From: Nocardia spumae
GTDB taxonomy: Bacteria; Actinomycetota; Actinomycetes; Mycobacteriales; Mycobacteriaceae
Reading direction: 5' to 3'
DNA: 64,000 nucleotides
Assembly (NCBI RefSeq): GCF_020733635.1
Contig: NZ_JAJFZL010000001.1
Location: 1,984,001-2,048,000, forward strand
The notes beneath the pieces are model-generated. The model worked only from the letters and a program-made list of their open reading frames with translations, was not told where the DNA came from and did no database searches. The stretch's first letter is position 1. Each line of letters starts with the position of its first letter. Positions 27,606-37,473 of the stretch are shown here, piece after piece. The position numbers and the translations under genes are program-made.

Positions 27606-28346
27606 GTGAAGATCGATCAGGTTTCCGGTTCCGTCTACGTCGTCACCGGAACCAATGTCAACTGGGCCCTGGTCAGCGACGGTTCCGGCGTCACGGTCAT
27701 CGATGCCGGATATCCCGCCGACACCGAGGACGTGCTGCAATCGGTGCGCGAGATCGGCCATACCGTCACCGATATCGCCGCGGTGCTGCTCACCCACGCG
27801 CACCTCGACCACATCGGTGCCGTTCCGGCGCTGGTCGAACAGGCCGGTATGCCGGTCTACACCGGGGCCGAGGAGGTTCGGCACGCCACACGCGAATATC
27901 TCCAGCAGATCAGCCCGGCACAGATGATCCGGCAGCTCGCCACTCCGCGTGGGCGCCGGTGGGTCGCGCATACGGTCCGCGCGATCTACGGCCACATCGG
28001 GATGACCGTGCCCACGGCGACCCACGGCGGCGCCGACGTCCTGGCCGCGCTGCCCGGCGGATTCGTCGAGGTGCCCAGCCCCGGGCACACCACGGGACAC
28101 ACCGCGTATCTGATGCCCTCGGAACAGGTGCTCTTCACCGGTGATGCGCTGGTCACCGGGCATCCGCTCGCCGAGCACGTCGGCCCGCAGCTGCTGCCCG
28201 AGGTGTTCAATCACGACGAGGCGATGACGCTGGCCAGCGCGCAGCGACTGGCCGCTCAGCCCGCGCGCGTCATCGTCCCGGGGCACGGGAGTCCGACCGA
28301 ACACGACCCCGCGGTGCCGCTGCACATTCATCACCCCCGGCACTGA
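27606..28346 (+). CDS. Metallo-beta-lactamase-fold hydrolase
   Basis: This 246-residue protein binds two metal ions through LTHAHLDHIG (the HxHxDH motif), the later His in PGHTTGHTAY, the Asp of FTGDALV and the final His in VPGHG. Glyoxalase II-like and lactonase-like enzymes share this pattern. The GTG at 27606 is the start. Its GAGG ribosome-binding site lies in the stop codon region of the upstream FAH-family gene, which indicates translational coupling. The substrate may be a lactone or thioester produced by that enzyme, which is inference. Confidence 0.85.
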   Translation: MKIDQVSGSVYVVTGTNVNWALVSDGSGVTVIDAGYPADTEDVLQSVREIGHTVTDIAAVLLTHAHLDHIGAVPALVEQAGMPVYTGAEEVRHATREYLQQISPAQMIRQLATPRGRRWVAHTVRAIYGHIGMTVPTATHGGADVLAALPGGFVEVPSPGHTTGHTAYLMPSEQVLFTGDALVTGHPLAEHVGPQLLPEVFNHDEAMTLASAQRLAAQPARVIVPGHGSPTEHDPAVPLHIHHPRH

Positions 28347-28421
28347 CCGCGCCGGCAGCCAGGTCGTTTCACAGAGTTCTCCCAGCCACATCCCAGCCCG
28401 GCACCGGGGAGGCCGTCCATC

Positions 28422-30491
28422 ATGTCAGCCATGACCGAAACTGCTATCGCGCCGGACCGACCGGCGGACGGCGCGCTGCCGCCGGATCGGCGACGCGGCG
28501 CGCGGGCACTGCCGTGGGAGTATTTAGGGCTCGCGGCGTTGCTGATCGGCACCGCGATCGCCTACCTGTGGAATCTCGGCGCCAACGGCTGGGCCAACTC
28601 GTTCTACGCGGCCGCTGTGCAGTCCGGTGCGAAGTCCTGGAAGGCGTTCTTCTTCGGGTCGTCGGACTGGGGCAATTCGATCACCGTCGACAAGACGCCG
28701 GCCTCGCTGTGGCCGATGGAGATCTCGGCCCGGCTCTTCGGGATGAACAGCTGGAGCATGCTCGTCCCGCAGGTGCTGATCGCGCTCGCCGCGGTGGCGC
28801 TGCTGTGGGCCACCCTGCGGCGCACCTTCGGACCGGCGGCCGGTCTGCTGGGCGGTCTCGCGCTGGCGGTCACTCCGGTGGCCACGCTGATGTTCCGTTA
28901 CAACAACCCCGACGCCCTGCTGGTCCTGTTGATGGTCGCGGCGGTCTGGGCGATGACGCGGGCGCTCGAGGACGGGCGGTGGCGCTGGCTGGTGCTGTGT
29001 GGTGGATTCGTCGGACTGGGCTTTCTCGCCAAGCAGTTGCAGGTGCTGCTGGTGGTGCCCGCTCTGGCGCTCACCTACTTGTTGGCCGGTCCGCCGAAGC
29101 TCGGCAAGCGTGTGCTGCAACTGCTGGCGGCCGGTGTGGCACTGGTGGTCGGCGCCGGCTGGTGGGTGCTGGTGGCGCAGCTGTGGCCATCGCGGTCGCG
29201 GCCGTATTTCGGTGGCTCGAAACATAATTCGATCATCGAGCTGACGCTGGGCTACAACGGGCTGCAGCGGCTCGGGCTGGATTCCGACGGTGGCTTCGGT
29301 GGCCCGCCCGGCGGCGGTCCCGGCCCGGGTGGCGGACACGGCCGCGGGCCCTTCTTCGGCTCGTCGGCGGGGATCACCCGGCTGTTCAGCGACACCGTCG
29401 GCGGTCAGATCGCCTGGCTGATCCCGGCCGCGCTGGTGCTGTGCCTCGCCGCGCTGGTGCTGTGCGGGAAGGCGCCCCGCACGGATACGCGGCGGTCGGC
29501 ACTGCTGCTGTGGGGCGGCTGGGCACTGGTGACGGCGCTGGTGTTCAGCTTCATGAAGGGAATCTTCCACCAGTACTACACCGTGGCACTGGCTCCGGCG
29601 ATCGCCGGAGCGGCCGCGATCGGGGCGGTGCTGACCTGGCGCGAACGTCATCGGCTGTGGGTCCGGCTGAGTCTCGCCGTGGCCTCGGCGGCGACCACGG
29701 TCACCGCGGTGGTGCTGTTGCATCGGACACCGGACTTCGTGCCGTGGCTGCGATGGGTGATCGGCGTCTGCGGTGTCGTCGGCACCGTCGCGCTGCTGTT
29801 TCCCCGGCCGAAGCGGATGGCGAGCGTGACCGCGGTGCTCGCGGTCCTGGTGGCGATCGCCGGGCCGGTCGCCTATTCGACGCAGACGATCGCCACCGCC
29901 CACAACGGCGGCATCGTGCTCGCCGGGCCGAAAACCAACGGCGGGTTCGGATTCGGACCCGGTGGCCCGGGGGCGATGTGCGGTCCGGGTGGCGACTGTG
30001 CCGGACCGGCGGGCCCGGACGGCACAGCGACGACTTCCGGCGTGGGGGGTCCGGATGCGCACGAGCCGGGATCCGAGCGCTCCGACCGGCCCGGGCGAGG
30101 TTCGGCCGGGCCCGGGATGCCCGGAATGGGCGGCAAGGTCGACGAGCAGGTCGTGGCGCTGCTGAAGAACAACGGCGCCGGCTACACCTGGGCGGCGGCG
30201 ACAGTGAGCTCGATGGGCGCCGCCGATCTGCAACTCGATTCGGGCTATGCCGTCATGCCGATCGGTGGTTTCGGCGGGGGCGATCCGTCACCGACGCTCG
30301 ATCGGTTCCGGGCCGATGTGGCACAGGGCCGGGTGCACTACTTCATCGGATCGCAGCGGCGGGGACCCGGCGGCCCGGAGCGCACGACCGCGGCCACCCA
30401 GATCACCCAGTGGGTCCAGGAGCACTACCGGGCAACCGATCTCGGCGGTACCGAGGTCTACGACCTCACCGGCCCGCAGATCGGCGGTTAG
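28422..30491 (+). CDS. GT39-family membrane glycosyltransferase (ArnT/PMT-like)
   Basis: This 689-residue protein is an integral membrane glycosyltransferase of the dolichyl-phosphate-mannose protein mannosyltransferase superfamily. It probably uses a polyprenyl-phosphate sugar outside the membrane. It has about eleven hydrophobic segments, the first loop with LGANGWANSFYAAAVQSG and FRYNNPDALLVLL. A Gly/Pro-rich loop lies at about residues 288-310 and a Gly-rich linker at about 495-565. The soluble C-terminal domain of about 120 residues resembles YkcB-type proteins. A GGGGAGG box lies nine bases before the ATG. The acceptor, glycan or protein, cannot be told. Confidence 0.85.
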   Translation: MSAMTETAIAPDRPADGALPPDRRRGARALPWEYLGLAALLIGTAIAYLWNLGANGWANSFYAAAVQSGAKSWKAFFFGSSDWGNSITVDKTPASLWPMEISARLFGMNSWSMLVPQVLIALAAVALLWATLRRTFGPAAGLLGGLALAVTPVATLMFRYNNPDALLVLLMVAAVWAMTRALEDGRWRWLVLCGGFVGLGFLAKQLQVLLVVPALALTYLLAGPPKLGKRVLQLLAAGVALVVGAGWWVLVAQLWPSRSRPYFGGSKHNSIIELTLGYNGLQRLGLDSDGGFGGPPGGGPGPGGGHGRGPFFGSSAGITRLFSDTVGGQIAWLIPAALVLCLAALVLCGKAPRTDTRRSALLLWGGWALVTALVFSFMKGIFHQYYTVALAPAIAGAAAIGAVLTWRERHRLWVRLSLAVASAATTVTAVVLLHRTPDFVPWLRWVIGVCGVVGTVALLFPRPKRMASVTAVLAVLVAIAGPVAYSTQTIATAHNGGIVLAGPKTNGGFGFGPGGPGAMCGPGGDCAGPAGPDGTATTSGVGGPDAHEPGSERSDRPGRGSAGPGMPGMGGKVDEQVVALLKNNGAGYTWAAATVSSMGAADLQLDSGYAVMPIGGFGGGDPSPTLDRFRADVAQGRVHYFIGSQRRGPGGPERTTAATQITQWVQEHYRATDLGGTEVYDLTGPQIGG

Positions 30492-30559
30492 CCCGCGAAC
30501 CGGCGGTGTCGGTGCGACGCCGTGCCGTCGGTGGCGCTCCCATACGGCACACTGCGACC

Positions 30560-31045
30560 ATGACCGGAGCCACGAGATTCAGCGCGGGAGTTCTCCTTTT
30601 CCGGCAGCGGCCGGAGCTACAGGTGCTGCTCGGGCATATGGGCGGCCCGTTCTGGGCGCGCAAGGACGCCGGCGCCTGGTCGATCCCGAAGGGGGAATAC
30701 GAGCCGGATGCCGAGCAGCCACGCTCGGCCGCGGCCCGTGAGTTCACCGAGGAACTGGGGCTGCCGGTCCCGGCGGGCGACTGGATCGCGCTGGGGGAGG
30801 CGAAGTACGGCAGTGGACGGTCCCGCAAACAGGTGACGATCTGGGCCGTCGCGGGCGAGCTGGACCCCGCACAGGTGGTTCCAGGGACCTTCGATATGGA
30901 GTGGCCGCCGAAATCGGGCCGGACGCAGTCGTTTCCGGAGATCGATCGGGCCGAGTGGCTGGATCTCGAGCAGGCTCGCACCAGACTGACCGCGGGGCAG
31001 CGGCCCTTCCTGGATCGGCTGGTCGCGGTGCTCACCGAGTCGTGA
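30560..31045 (+). CDS. Nudix hydrolase
   Basis: This 161-residue protein has a Nudix box around PKGEYEPDAEQPRSAAAREF and TEELG. The Glu residues of REFTEE that bind Mg2+ are present. The spacing between the first Gly and the first Glu is one residue longer than the usual consensus. Nudix enzymes hydrolyse nucleoside diphosphates linked to another group, such as dinucleoside polyphosphates or NDP-sugars. The N-terminal SAGVLLFR strand is typical. No neighbouring gene reveals the substrate. The ATG has no clear ribosome-binding site. Confidence 0.85.
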   Translation: MTGATRFSAGVLLFRQRPELQVLLGHMGGPFWARKDAGAWSIPKGEYEPDAEQPRSAAAREFTEELGLPVPAGDWIALGEAKYGSGRSRKQVTIWAVAGELDPAQVVPGTFDMEWPPKSGRTQSFPEIDRAEWLDLEQARTRLTAGQRPFLDRLVAVLTES

Positions 31046-31048
31046 GGA

Positions 31049-31591
31049 TCAGCGGTAGGTGTCGGCGCGGGGATCGGCGGTCGATTCCACCAGCCGGACG
31101 CCGCGCAGTTCGTGCACGCACAGGCGGTGCGGCTGCCGCGCCGCGGCCCAGTCCGGTCCGATATTGCGCCGCCGTGCGGCATAGGCGGTCATGAGATCGT
31201 GGGCCAGGTCCGTCGGCGACGCCTGATCGACGGCCGCGCGGCCCAGGATCACGACGAGAACGTGCCGGGCCGCCTCCTCGGCGCCGTCGAGCGGGCGGAA
31301 CATCCTGCCTCGTACCGGCAGTGACAGCGCCGCGGTGGTTTCCTCGTCCAGGAACTCGGCGATCACCTCGGGGAGCTCGTCCGCGGCCACCGGTACCGGC
31401 ACCAGTCGAGGCACCACCGCCGCGGTCGCCGACAGCACGCGCGGGGCGGTACTCGAACCGGGCAGGGGATATACCGTGCGCAACTGTTCGTGCCGGCCGA
31501 TCAGGTCGGCGAAGGCGTCACGCAATCCGACCGCATACAGATATCCGGTGAATTCCAGGGTGAACGATGTGGTCGTGGTGCGCATATCCAT
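31049..31591 (-). CDS. Orphan condensation-domain-like half protein
   Basis: This 180-residue protein resembles the N-terminal lobe of a non-ribosomal peptide condensation domain. It has the C2-like motif GRHEQLRTVYP at about residues 32-42 and a later LPVRGRMFRPLD strand. At the position of the catalytic HHxxxDG it reads GRAAVDQ, so both His residues are gone. The C1 motif and the whole C-terminal lobe are missing. The frame is intact and well biased, so it is probably expressed rather than decaying. It could act as a binding or immunity-type protein. No NRPS gene is near. It is convergent with the Nudix gene, three bases apart. Confidence 0.6.
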   Translation of the reverse strand: MDMRTTTTSFTLEFTGYLYAVGLRDAFADLIGRHEQLRTVYPLPGSSTAPRVLSATAAVVPRLVPVPVAADELPEVIAEFLDEETTAALSLPVRGRMFRPLDGAEEAARHVLVVILGRAAVDQASPTDLAHDLMTAYAARRRNIGPDWAAARQPHRLCVHELRGVRLVESTADPRADTYR

Positions 31592-31693
31592 GCGGTGTTT
31601 CCGTTCTCATCCGTGCCCCCGTCCCGGCGAGCACGTGCCGAGCGTAACGGCCCGAGGCCGGAGGCGGTAGCGGAACGTCAACCGGTATGGACG

Positions 31694-34156
31694 TCAGGTG
31701 CTGTAGGGCCACCGCCAGTCCGCGACCTCGGGAATGTCGGCGCCGTGCTCGCGGGTCCACAGACGCGCGGTGGTCCGGGCGTCGACCATCTCCTGGCGCA
31801 GTGCGGCGGCCTGGGGACCGAGGCCGGGCACCCGGTCGATGACATCCATCACCAGGTGGAACCGGTCGAGATCGTTGAGCATCACCATGTCGAACGGTGT
31901 CGTGGTGGTACCCATCTCCTTGTAGCCACGCACGTGCATCCCGTCGTGATTGGCGCGGCGATAGGTGAGCCGGTGGATCAGCCACGGATAGCCGTGGAAG
32001 GCGAAGATGATCGGCCGGTCGCGGGTGAACAAGGTGTCGAATTCGCGGTCGGACAGGCCGTGCGGGTGTTCGTCCTCCGGCAGCAGCCGCATCAGGTCGA
32101 CCACATTGACGACTCGAAGACGCAACTGCGGCAGGCGTTCCCGCACGATCGCGGCGGCGGCGAGAGTCTCCAGGGTCGGCACATCACCCGCGCAGGCGAG
32201 GACGATATCGGGGGTGGTGCCGGTGTCGTCGTTGTGCCCGGCCCACTCCCAGACCCCGGCTCCCCGCGCGCAGTGCAGCCGCGCCTGCGACACCGACAAC
32301 CAATCGGGCTGTGGCTGTTTGCCGGCCACCACGACGTTCACGTAGTGACGCGAGCGCAGGCAGTGGTCGTAGGTCGACAGCAGGGTATTGGCGTCCGGCG
32401 GCAGGTAGACACGCACGATCGACGGCTTCTTGTTCAACACCACATCGAGGAAGCCGGGGTCCTGATGGGTGAAGCCGTTGTGGTCCTGCCGCCAGACGTG
32501 CGAGGTCAGCAGATAGTTCAGGCTCGGAATCGGCCGCCGCCACGGCACCGCGCTGCTCGCGTCGAGCCACTTCGCATGCTGGTTGAACATCGCGTCGACG
32601 ATGTGGACGAAGGCCTCGTAGCAGGTGAATACGCCGTGCCTGCCGGTGAGCAGGTAGCCCTCCAGCAGGCCTTGGCACATATGTTCCGACAGCACCTCGA
32701 TCACTCGCCCGGCGCGGTCCAGCTTCTCGTCGTAGGTGCCGATCTCGGCCTGCCAATCGCGGCCGGTCACGGTCAGCACATCCTGCAACCGATTGCTGGC
32801 CAGTTCGTCGGGGGCGAAGATCAGGAAGTTGTCGCGATTGGAGTCGGTGACATCGCGCAGCCAGGCGCCCAGTACCCGGGTGGCCTCGTGGGACGAGGCG
32901 CCCGGTGCGGTGACCTCGACGCCGTAGTCCCGCCAATCCGGCAGGCGCAGATCCCGGACGGTGGCGCCACCGTTGGCGACGGGATTGGCGCTCATGCGCC
33001 GATTACCCGCGGGCACCTGCCGCAGCAACTGGGGATGGGGCCGGCCCTCGTCGTCGAACAGCTCCTCGGGTCGATACGAGCGCAGCCACTGTTCCAGCAC
33101 CCGCCGATGCTCGTCGTCGGTGCGCGCCGCCGGGAGCGGGACCTGGTGAGCGCGGAAGGTGCCCTCCACCTGATCGCCGTCGACGACCGGCGGACAGGTC
33201 CAGCCCTTCGGGGTGCGCAGCACGATCATCGGCCGCCGGGGCCGCGACCCGTCGGCGCCGCCCCGCGCCGCCGCCTGGAACTCGGCGATGCGATCGAGGC
33301 TCGCGTCCATCGCCGCCGCCATCGCCTGATGCACGGTCGCGGGATCGCGGCCGGCGACGATGATCGGGTCGTAGCCGTAACCGTGCAGCAGCGACAACAG
33401 CTCCGCCTCCGGAATGCGGGCCAGCAGGGTCGGATTCGCGATCTTGTATTCGTTGAGCGCCAGGATCGGCAGCACCACGCCGTCGCGCGCCGGATTGACG
33501 AACTTGTCGGCATGCCAGCTCGCGGCCAGCGGACCGGTTTCGGCCTCGCCGTCGCCGATCACGCAGAAGACGGTCAGTTCGGGGTGGTCGAGGACGGCGC
33601 CGTAGGCGTGCAGCAGCGAATACCCGAGTTCCCCGCCCTCGTGGAAGGAACCCGGAGTCTCCGGAGCGCAGTGGCTGGGCACACCCCCGGGAAACGAGAA
33701 CTGCGCGAACAGCGCGCCCATCCCCGCCTCGTCGCGCGGAATGTGGCTGTAGAGCTCCGAATACGTGCCCTCCAGCCAGGCGCAGGCATTCGGCCCGGGT
33801 CCGCCGTGACCGGGACCGGCCACGAATACGGCATCCAGATCGCGCGCCCGGATCGCCCGATTGGCATGGGCCCACACCAAATTCAGGCCGGGCACGGTGC
33901 CGAAATGCCCGAGCAGTCGGGGCTTGATCTGTTCGGCCGCCAGCGGCGTCCGCAACAGCGGGTTGCCCATCAGGTAGATCTGGCCCACGGCCAGGTAGTT
34001 GGCCGCTCGCCACCAGGCGTCGAGATCGGTCAGCTCGTCCGGTGTCAGCGGCCCGGGGACCTCGGCCAGCCGATACGGCTGCGGCGCGATCGTCGCGCCG
34101 CCGCTACTGCCGAGATTGTCGGCGGCCGTATCTTCCGAACTGGCAAGATCGGTCAC
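31694..34156 (-). CDS. xfp: Xylulose-5-phosphate/fructose-6-phosphate phosphoketolase
   Basis: This 820-residue thiamine diphosphate enzyme splits xylulose 5-phosphate or fructose 6-phosphate with phosphate into acetyl phosphate and an aldose phosphate. Signature stretches [21 protein letters not shown] and [12 protein letters not shown] (ThDP-Mg site), and the C-terminal [15 protein letters not shown] are present. The GTG at 34156 is preferred, with GAGGAG seven bases upstream. A GTG two codons earlier is possible. No acetate kinase or phosphotransacetylase gene lies nearby, so the fate of acetyl phosphate depends on genes elsewhere. Confidence 0.95.
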   Translation of the reverse strand: MTDLASSEDTAADNLGSSGGATIAPQPYRLAEVPGPLTPDELTDLDAWWRAANYLAVGQIYLMGNPLLRTPLAAEQIKPRLLGHFGTVPGLNLVWAHANRAIRARDLDAVFVAGPGHGGPGPNACAWLEGTYSELYSHIPRDEAGMGALFAQFSFPGGVPSHCAPETPGSFHEGGELGYSLLHAYGAVLDHPELTVFCVIGDGEAETGPLAASWHADKFVNPARDGVVLPILALNEYKIANPTLLARIPEAELLSLLHGYGYDPIIVAGRDPATVHQAMAAAMDASLDRIAEFQAAARGGADGSRPRRPMIVLRTPKGWTCPPVVDGDQVEGTFRAHQVPLPAARTDDEHRRVLEQWLRSYRPEELFDDEGRPHPQLLRQVPAGNRRMSANPVANGGATVRDLRLPDWRDYGVEVTAPGASSHEATRVLGAWLRDVTDSNRDNFLIFAPDELASNRLQDVLTVTGRDWQAEIGTYDEKLDRAGRVIEVLSEHMCQGLLEGYLLTGRHGVFTCYEAFVHIVDAMFNQHAKWLDASSAVPWRRPIPSLNYLLTSHVWRQDHNGFTHQDPGFLDVVLNKKPSIVRVYLPPDANTLLSTYDHCLRSRHYVNVVVAGKQPQPDWLSVSQARLHCARGAGVWEWAGHNDDTGTTPDIVLACAGDVPTLETLAAAAIVRERLPQLRLRVVNVVDLMRLLPEDEHPHGLSDREFDTLFTRDRPIIFAFHGYPWLIHRLTYRRANHDGMHVRGYKEMGTTTTPFDMVMLNDLDRFHLVMDVIDRVPGLGPQAAALRQEMVDARTTARLWTREHGADIPEVADWRWPYST

Positions 34157-34330
34157 GATCACGCTCCTCACAGTGGGGTGTCCGGGTAACCGCTTCGGAT
34201 GGAGACTCGTCGCCAGGCTACCGGGCGCCGCGCACTTTTCGCAGCGCCGCACCCCGGGTGAGCTGGGGTGCCGGATATCTCGGCGAGCGGCGAGGGCAGG
34301 GGCGGGCAGGTCGGCGGCCCGGGCACCGAT

Positions 34331-34336
34331 TAGGGT
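34331..34336 (+). promoter_or_regulatory. -10 box of the FKBP lipoprotein gene, leaderless start
   Basis: TAGGGT is followed by seven bases and then the ATG at 34344. No ribosome-binding site is present. Transcription would begin at the start codon. Confidence 0.5.
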
Positions 34337-34343
34337 GCCGCGC

Positions 34344-34922
34344 ATGCAGACATTGGCCAGGATCATCGGCTCGGCGGCGGTCGCCGCGGCCGCGATCGCG
34401 CTCACCGCGTGCGGGAGCAGCGACGACAACGGCTCGTCCGCGACGAGCACGGCCCGCTCCTCGGCCGGGAGCGCGGCGGCCGCGGCACCCACCGCGAGCC
34501 ACGGCCGCGAATGCACCGCCGACGACATCGGCGTCACCGGCGGTTTCGGTGAGGCCCCGACCATCACCATTCCGGACAACTGCGATCCGCCGAAGCAACT
34601 GGTCACCAAGGATCTGGTCGAGGGCACCGGCCCGGCGGCGGCGACCGGGCAGCCGGTCGAGATGAACTACACGCTGGTGACCTGGTCGGACAAGAAGAAG
34701 CTCGACAGCTCCTTCGATCGCAACCAGACCTTCCCGCTGACCCTGGGCGCCGGCGAGGTCATCCCGGGCTGGGACCAGGGCCTGATCGGTATCAAGCAGG
34801 GCGGACGCCGGCTGCTGATCATCCCGCCGGACCAGGGCTACGGCCAGGGCGGTAACGGCATCAAGCCGAACGAGACCCTCGTCTTCGTGACCGACGCGGT
34901 CAAGGTCGGCGGGGCATCGTAG
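34344..34922 (+). CDS. FKBP-type peptidyl-prolyl isomerase lipoprotein
   Basis: This 192-residue exported lipoprotein has a signal peptide ending in the lipobox LTAC, with Cys23 as the lipid anchor. An Ala/Ser/Thr-rich linker leads to a single FKBP domain from about residue 85. FKBP hallmarks are present: [35 protein letters not shown] and NETLVFVTD. It should catalyse Pro cis/trans isomerisation of secreted proteins outside the membrane. The M. tuberculosis counterpart in general function would be a secreted FKBP. It is divergent from the phosphoketolase gene. Confidence 0.9.
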   Translation: MQTLARIIGSAAVAAAAIALTACGSSDDNGSSATSTARSSAGSAAAAAPTASHGRECTADDIGVTGGFGEAPTITIPDNCDPPKQLVTKDLVEGTGPAAATGQPVEMNYTLVTWSDKKKLDSSFDRNQTFPLTLGAGEVIPGWDQGLIGIKQGGRRLLIIPPDQGYGQGGNGIKPNETLVFVTDAVKVGGAS

Positions 34923-34933
34923 GCTTGTCAGGC

Positions 34934-34949
34934 TGTCCGGGCCCGGACA
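34934..34949 (+). terminator. Short GC-rich palindrome after the FKBP gene
   Basis: TGTCCGGGCCCGGACA is a perfect 16-base palindrome 11 bases after the FKBP stop. As RNA it could form a stem with a small loop and end transcription. The tight loop makes this uncertain. Confidence 0.35.
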
Positions 34950-35208
34950 ACTGATTTCGCGAGTACTTCGGTAACTCACCGGGCACGTCCAGAACCCATT
35001 TCGCACCCAACGTAAGACCGGGCAGGTGTCAGCTCGGCTCCCAACGGCACGCAGAAGCCCGGGGAGGCGGCGCTGATACCCTGATCGGGATGCGATTTCG
35101 GGGGAAATCGGCGCCGCTGGACGGCGGCACCCGAACATCGTCGTCACCGGACCACCCGTCCGGCCGGCGACTACACAGACCAGTGAACAACGAACAAGGA
35201 GCATGTCC

Positions 35209-36576
35209 GTGAAGAGCACCGTCGAGCAGCTGAGCCCGACCCGGGTCCGCATCAATGTCGAGGTGCCCTTCGAGGAGCTGAAGCCGGACTTCGACAAGGC
35301 GTACAAGGCGCTGGCCCAGCAGGTGCGTATTCCCGGTTTCCGCCCGGGCAAGGCCCCGGCCAAGCTGCTGGAGGCCCGCCTCGGTCGCGGCGCCATCCTC
35401 GAGCAGGTCGTCAACGACGCGCTGCCGGCCCGCTACAGCGAGGCCGTCACCACCTCCGAGGTGAAGGTGCTCGGGCAGCCGGAAATCGAGATCACCAAGA
35501 TCGAGGACGGTGACGAGCTGGCGTTCACCGCCGAGGTCGACGTCCGTCCCGAGATCTCGCTGCCCGACTACGAGACCATCGAGGTCACGGTCGACCCGCT
35601 GAGCATCGCCGACGAGGACATCGAGCAGCAGCTGCAGTCGCTGCGTCAGCGCTTCGGCACCCTGAAGAGCGTCGAGCGCGCGGTCGCCGACGGCGATTTC
35701 GTCTCGATCGATCTGGCCGCCACCGTGGACGGCGAAGAGGTCAGCGAGGCGACCACCTCCGGCCTGTCGCACGAGGTCGGTTCCGGTCAGCTGATCGAGG
35801 GCCTGGACGAGGCCCTGATCGGGCTGCAGGCCGAGGAGTCCAAGGACTTCACCTCCACCCTGGTCGCCGGCGAGCACGCCGGTAAGGAGGCGGTCATCAC
35901 CGTCAAGGTGAACTCGGTCAAGGAGCGCGAGCTGCCCGAGGCCGATGACGAATTCGCCCAGATGGCAAGCGAATTCGACACCATCGACGAGCTCAAGGAC
36001 GATCTGCGCAAGCGGGTCGAGCAGAGCAAGAAGGTCGCCCAGGCCGGCGATATCCGCGACAAGGTGCTCGAGGCGCTGCTGGACAAGACCGAGGTGCCGC
36101 TGCCCGAGGCCGCGGTCCAGGCCGAGGTCGACGCCGTGCTGCACGACGCGGTGCACGGATTCGACCACGACGAGGCCAAGTTCGCCGAGGCGCTCGAGGC
36201 GCAGGGCAGCACCCGCGAGGAGTTCGACAAGGACTCCAAGGAGGCTGCCGAGAAGTCGGTGAAGACCCAGCTGCTGCTGGACGCGATCGCCGAGGCCGAG
36301 AACACGGAGGTCGGCCAGCAGGAGCTCACCGAGCGGATCCTGTTCCAGTCGCAGCGCTACGGCATGGCGCCGGAGCAGTTCATCCAGCAGATCCAGCAGG
36401 CGGGTCAGCTGGGCGCGATCTTCGCCGACGTGCGCCGCGGCAAGGCGCTCGCCGGTGTGGTGATCAAGACCAAGGTCACCGATACCGACGGCAACGTGGT
36501 CGACACCGCCGAGATGTTCGGCGAACCGGCCGATTCCGACGCCGTGGCGGAGTCGGACGAGACAGCCGCCGAGTAG
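35209..36576 (+). CDS. tig: Trigger factor chaperone
   Basis: This ribosome-bound chaperone folds nascent chains and has prolyl isomerase activity. The 455-residue protein shows the ribosome-binding signature [15 protein letters not shown] in the N-terminal domain. A central FKBP-like domain ([16 protein letters not shown]) and a long helical C-terminal domain with an acidic tail follow. The GTG at 35209 is chosen because AAGGAG at 35196-35201 lies seven bases upstream. The ATG at 35203 is only one base from that box. The resulting N-terminus [15 protein letters not shown] equals that of mycobacterial Tig. It stands upstream of clpP1P2 as in all mycobacteria. Confidence 0.97.
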   Translation: MKSTVEQLSPTRVRINVEVPFEELKPDFDKAYKALAQQVRIPGFRPGKAPAKLLEARLGRGAILEQVVNDALPARYSEAVTTSEVKVLGQPEIEITKIEDGDELAFTAEVDVRPEISLPDYETIEVTVDPLSIADEDIEQQLQSLRQRFGTLKSVERAVADGDFVSIDLAATVDGEEVSEATTSGLSHEVGSGQLIEGLDEALIGLQAEESKDFTSTLVAGEHAGKEAVITVKVNSVKERELPEADDEFAQMASEFDTIDELKDDLRKRVEQSKKVAQAGDIRDKVLEALLDKTEVPLPEAAVQAEVDAVLHDAVHGFDHDEAKFAEALEAQGSTREEFDKDSKEAAEKSVKTQLLLDAIAEAENTEVGQQELTERILFQSQRYGMAPEQFIQQIQQAGQLGAIFADVRRGKALAGVVIKTKVTDTDGNVVDTAEMFGEPADSDAVAESDETAAE

Positions 36577-36611
36577 CCATCGGCGACATATGAGTCAGCT
36601 GTAAGCGAAGC

Positions 36612-36641
36612 AGGGCGGTACCGGGAGTTCGGTGCCGCCTT
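36612..36641 (+). terminator. Intrinsic terminator of tig
   Basis: GGCGGTACCG at 36614-36623 pairs with CGGTGCCGCC at 36630-36639 with one G-T pair. The stem is extended by two outer pairs and followed by a T-rich tail, GTTTCGTT. It separates tig from clpP1. Confidence 0.75.
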
Positions 36642-36681
36642 GTTTCGTTAGGGTTTGTGTCAACCGAATCAAGGCCGCGGT

Positions 36682-36709
36682 CGAGCGTCGGGGACGGAGG
36701 CGGTAGCTT
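36682..36709 (+). promoter_or_regulatory. Promoter of clpP1, shared motif
   Basis: CGAGCG at 36682-36687 and TAGCTT at 36704-36709 are 16 bases apart. They are joined by CGGAGGCGG directly before the -10 box. Almost the same block (22 of 23 bases from 36695 to 36717) recurs before the DUF4233 gene at 63093-63115. A TAGGGT at 36649 could be a further -10 box. The clpP1 leader from this promoter is about 80 bases. Confidence 0.5.
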
Positions 36710-36795
36710 GCGTAACCACGAAGGCCCCGGAAGACCGCATATTGGACAGAGGCTGTGCCGGCAGGCATCGTGCCGGCGAGAGAGGGCAGGTATCC

Positions 36796-37428
36796 GTGAC
36801 AATCAACCAGGCTGTGGCACCTTTGAAGTCGGGGCCGGTCATGACATCCGCGACTGCTGGGCTCAACCTCAGTGATTCGGTGTACGAGCGGCTGCTGCGC
36901 GACCGCATCATCTTCCTCGGCACCCAGGTCGACGACGACATCGCGAACAAGCTGTGCGCGCAGATCCTGCTGCTGGCGGCCGAGGACCCGACGCGCGACA
37001 TCTCGCTGTACATCAACTCGCCCGGTGGCTCGGTGACCGCGGGTATGGCCATCTACGACACGATGCAGTACGCGGAGTGCGACATCTCGACCATCGCGTT
37101 CGGCCTGGCCGCCTCGATGGGGCAGTTCCTGCTGACCGCCGGCACCAAGGGCAAGCGCTTCGCGCTGCCGCACACCCGGATCATGATGCACCAGCCCTCG
37201 GCCGGTATCGGTGGCTCGGCCGCCGACATCGCGATCATGGCCGAGCAGTTCGCCCACACCAAGCGTGAGCTCAACGAACTGCAGGCACTGCACACGGGCA
37301 AGTCGGTCGAGCAGGTGACCGCCGACGCCGACCGCGATCGCTGGTTCACCGCCAGCGAGTCGCTCGAGTACGGGTTCATCGACCGGGTGATCACCCACGC
37401 TCGCCAGACCGCCGACGGCGCCGAGTAG
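36796..37428 (+). CDS. clpP1: ClpP1 protease subunit
   Basis: This 210-residue serine peptidase forms, with ClpP2, the hetero-tetradecameric core that works with ClpX or ClpC and is essential in mycobacteria. The triad is intact: Ser in GLAASMGQ, His in MMHQPSAG and Asp in ADRDRWF. The GTG at 36796 has a GAGGGCAGG stretch upstream. An internal ATG at 36841 is another possible start and would remove a propeptide-like segment. The clpP2 gene follows after 45 bases and the two form an operon. Confidence 0.96.
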   Translation: MTINQAVAPLKSGPVMTSATAGLNLSDSVYERLLRDRIIFLGTQVDDDIANKLCAQILLLAAEDPTRDISLYINSPGGSVTAGMAIYDTMQYAECDISTIAFGLAASMGQFLLTAGTKGKRFALPHTRIMMHQPSAGIGGSAADIAIMAEQFAHTKRELNELQALHTGKSVEQVTADADRDRWFTASESLEYGFIDRVITHARQTADGAE

Positions 37429-37473
37429 TCCCGCCCGCGAACTTCGCTCACCGACACTGATTTTGGAGACAAG

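Noticed and set aside
35203..35208. ATG at 35203 as the tig start
   Set aside because: It is only one base from the AAGGAG box. The GTG at 35209 has the correct spacing and the conserved N-terminus.
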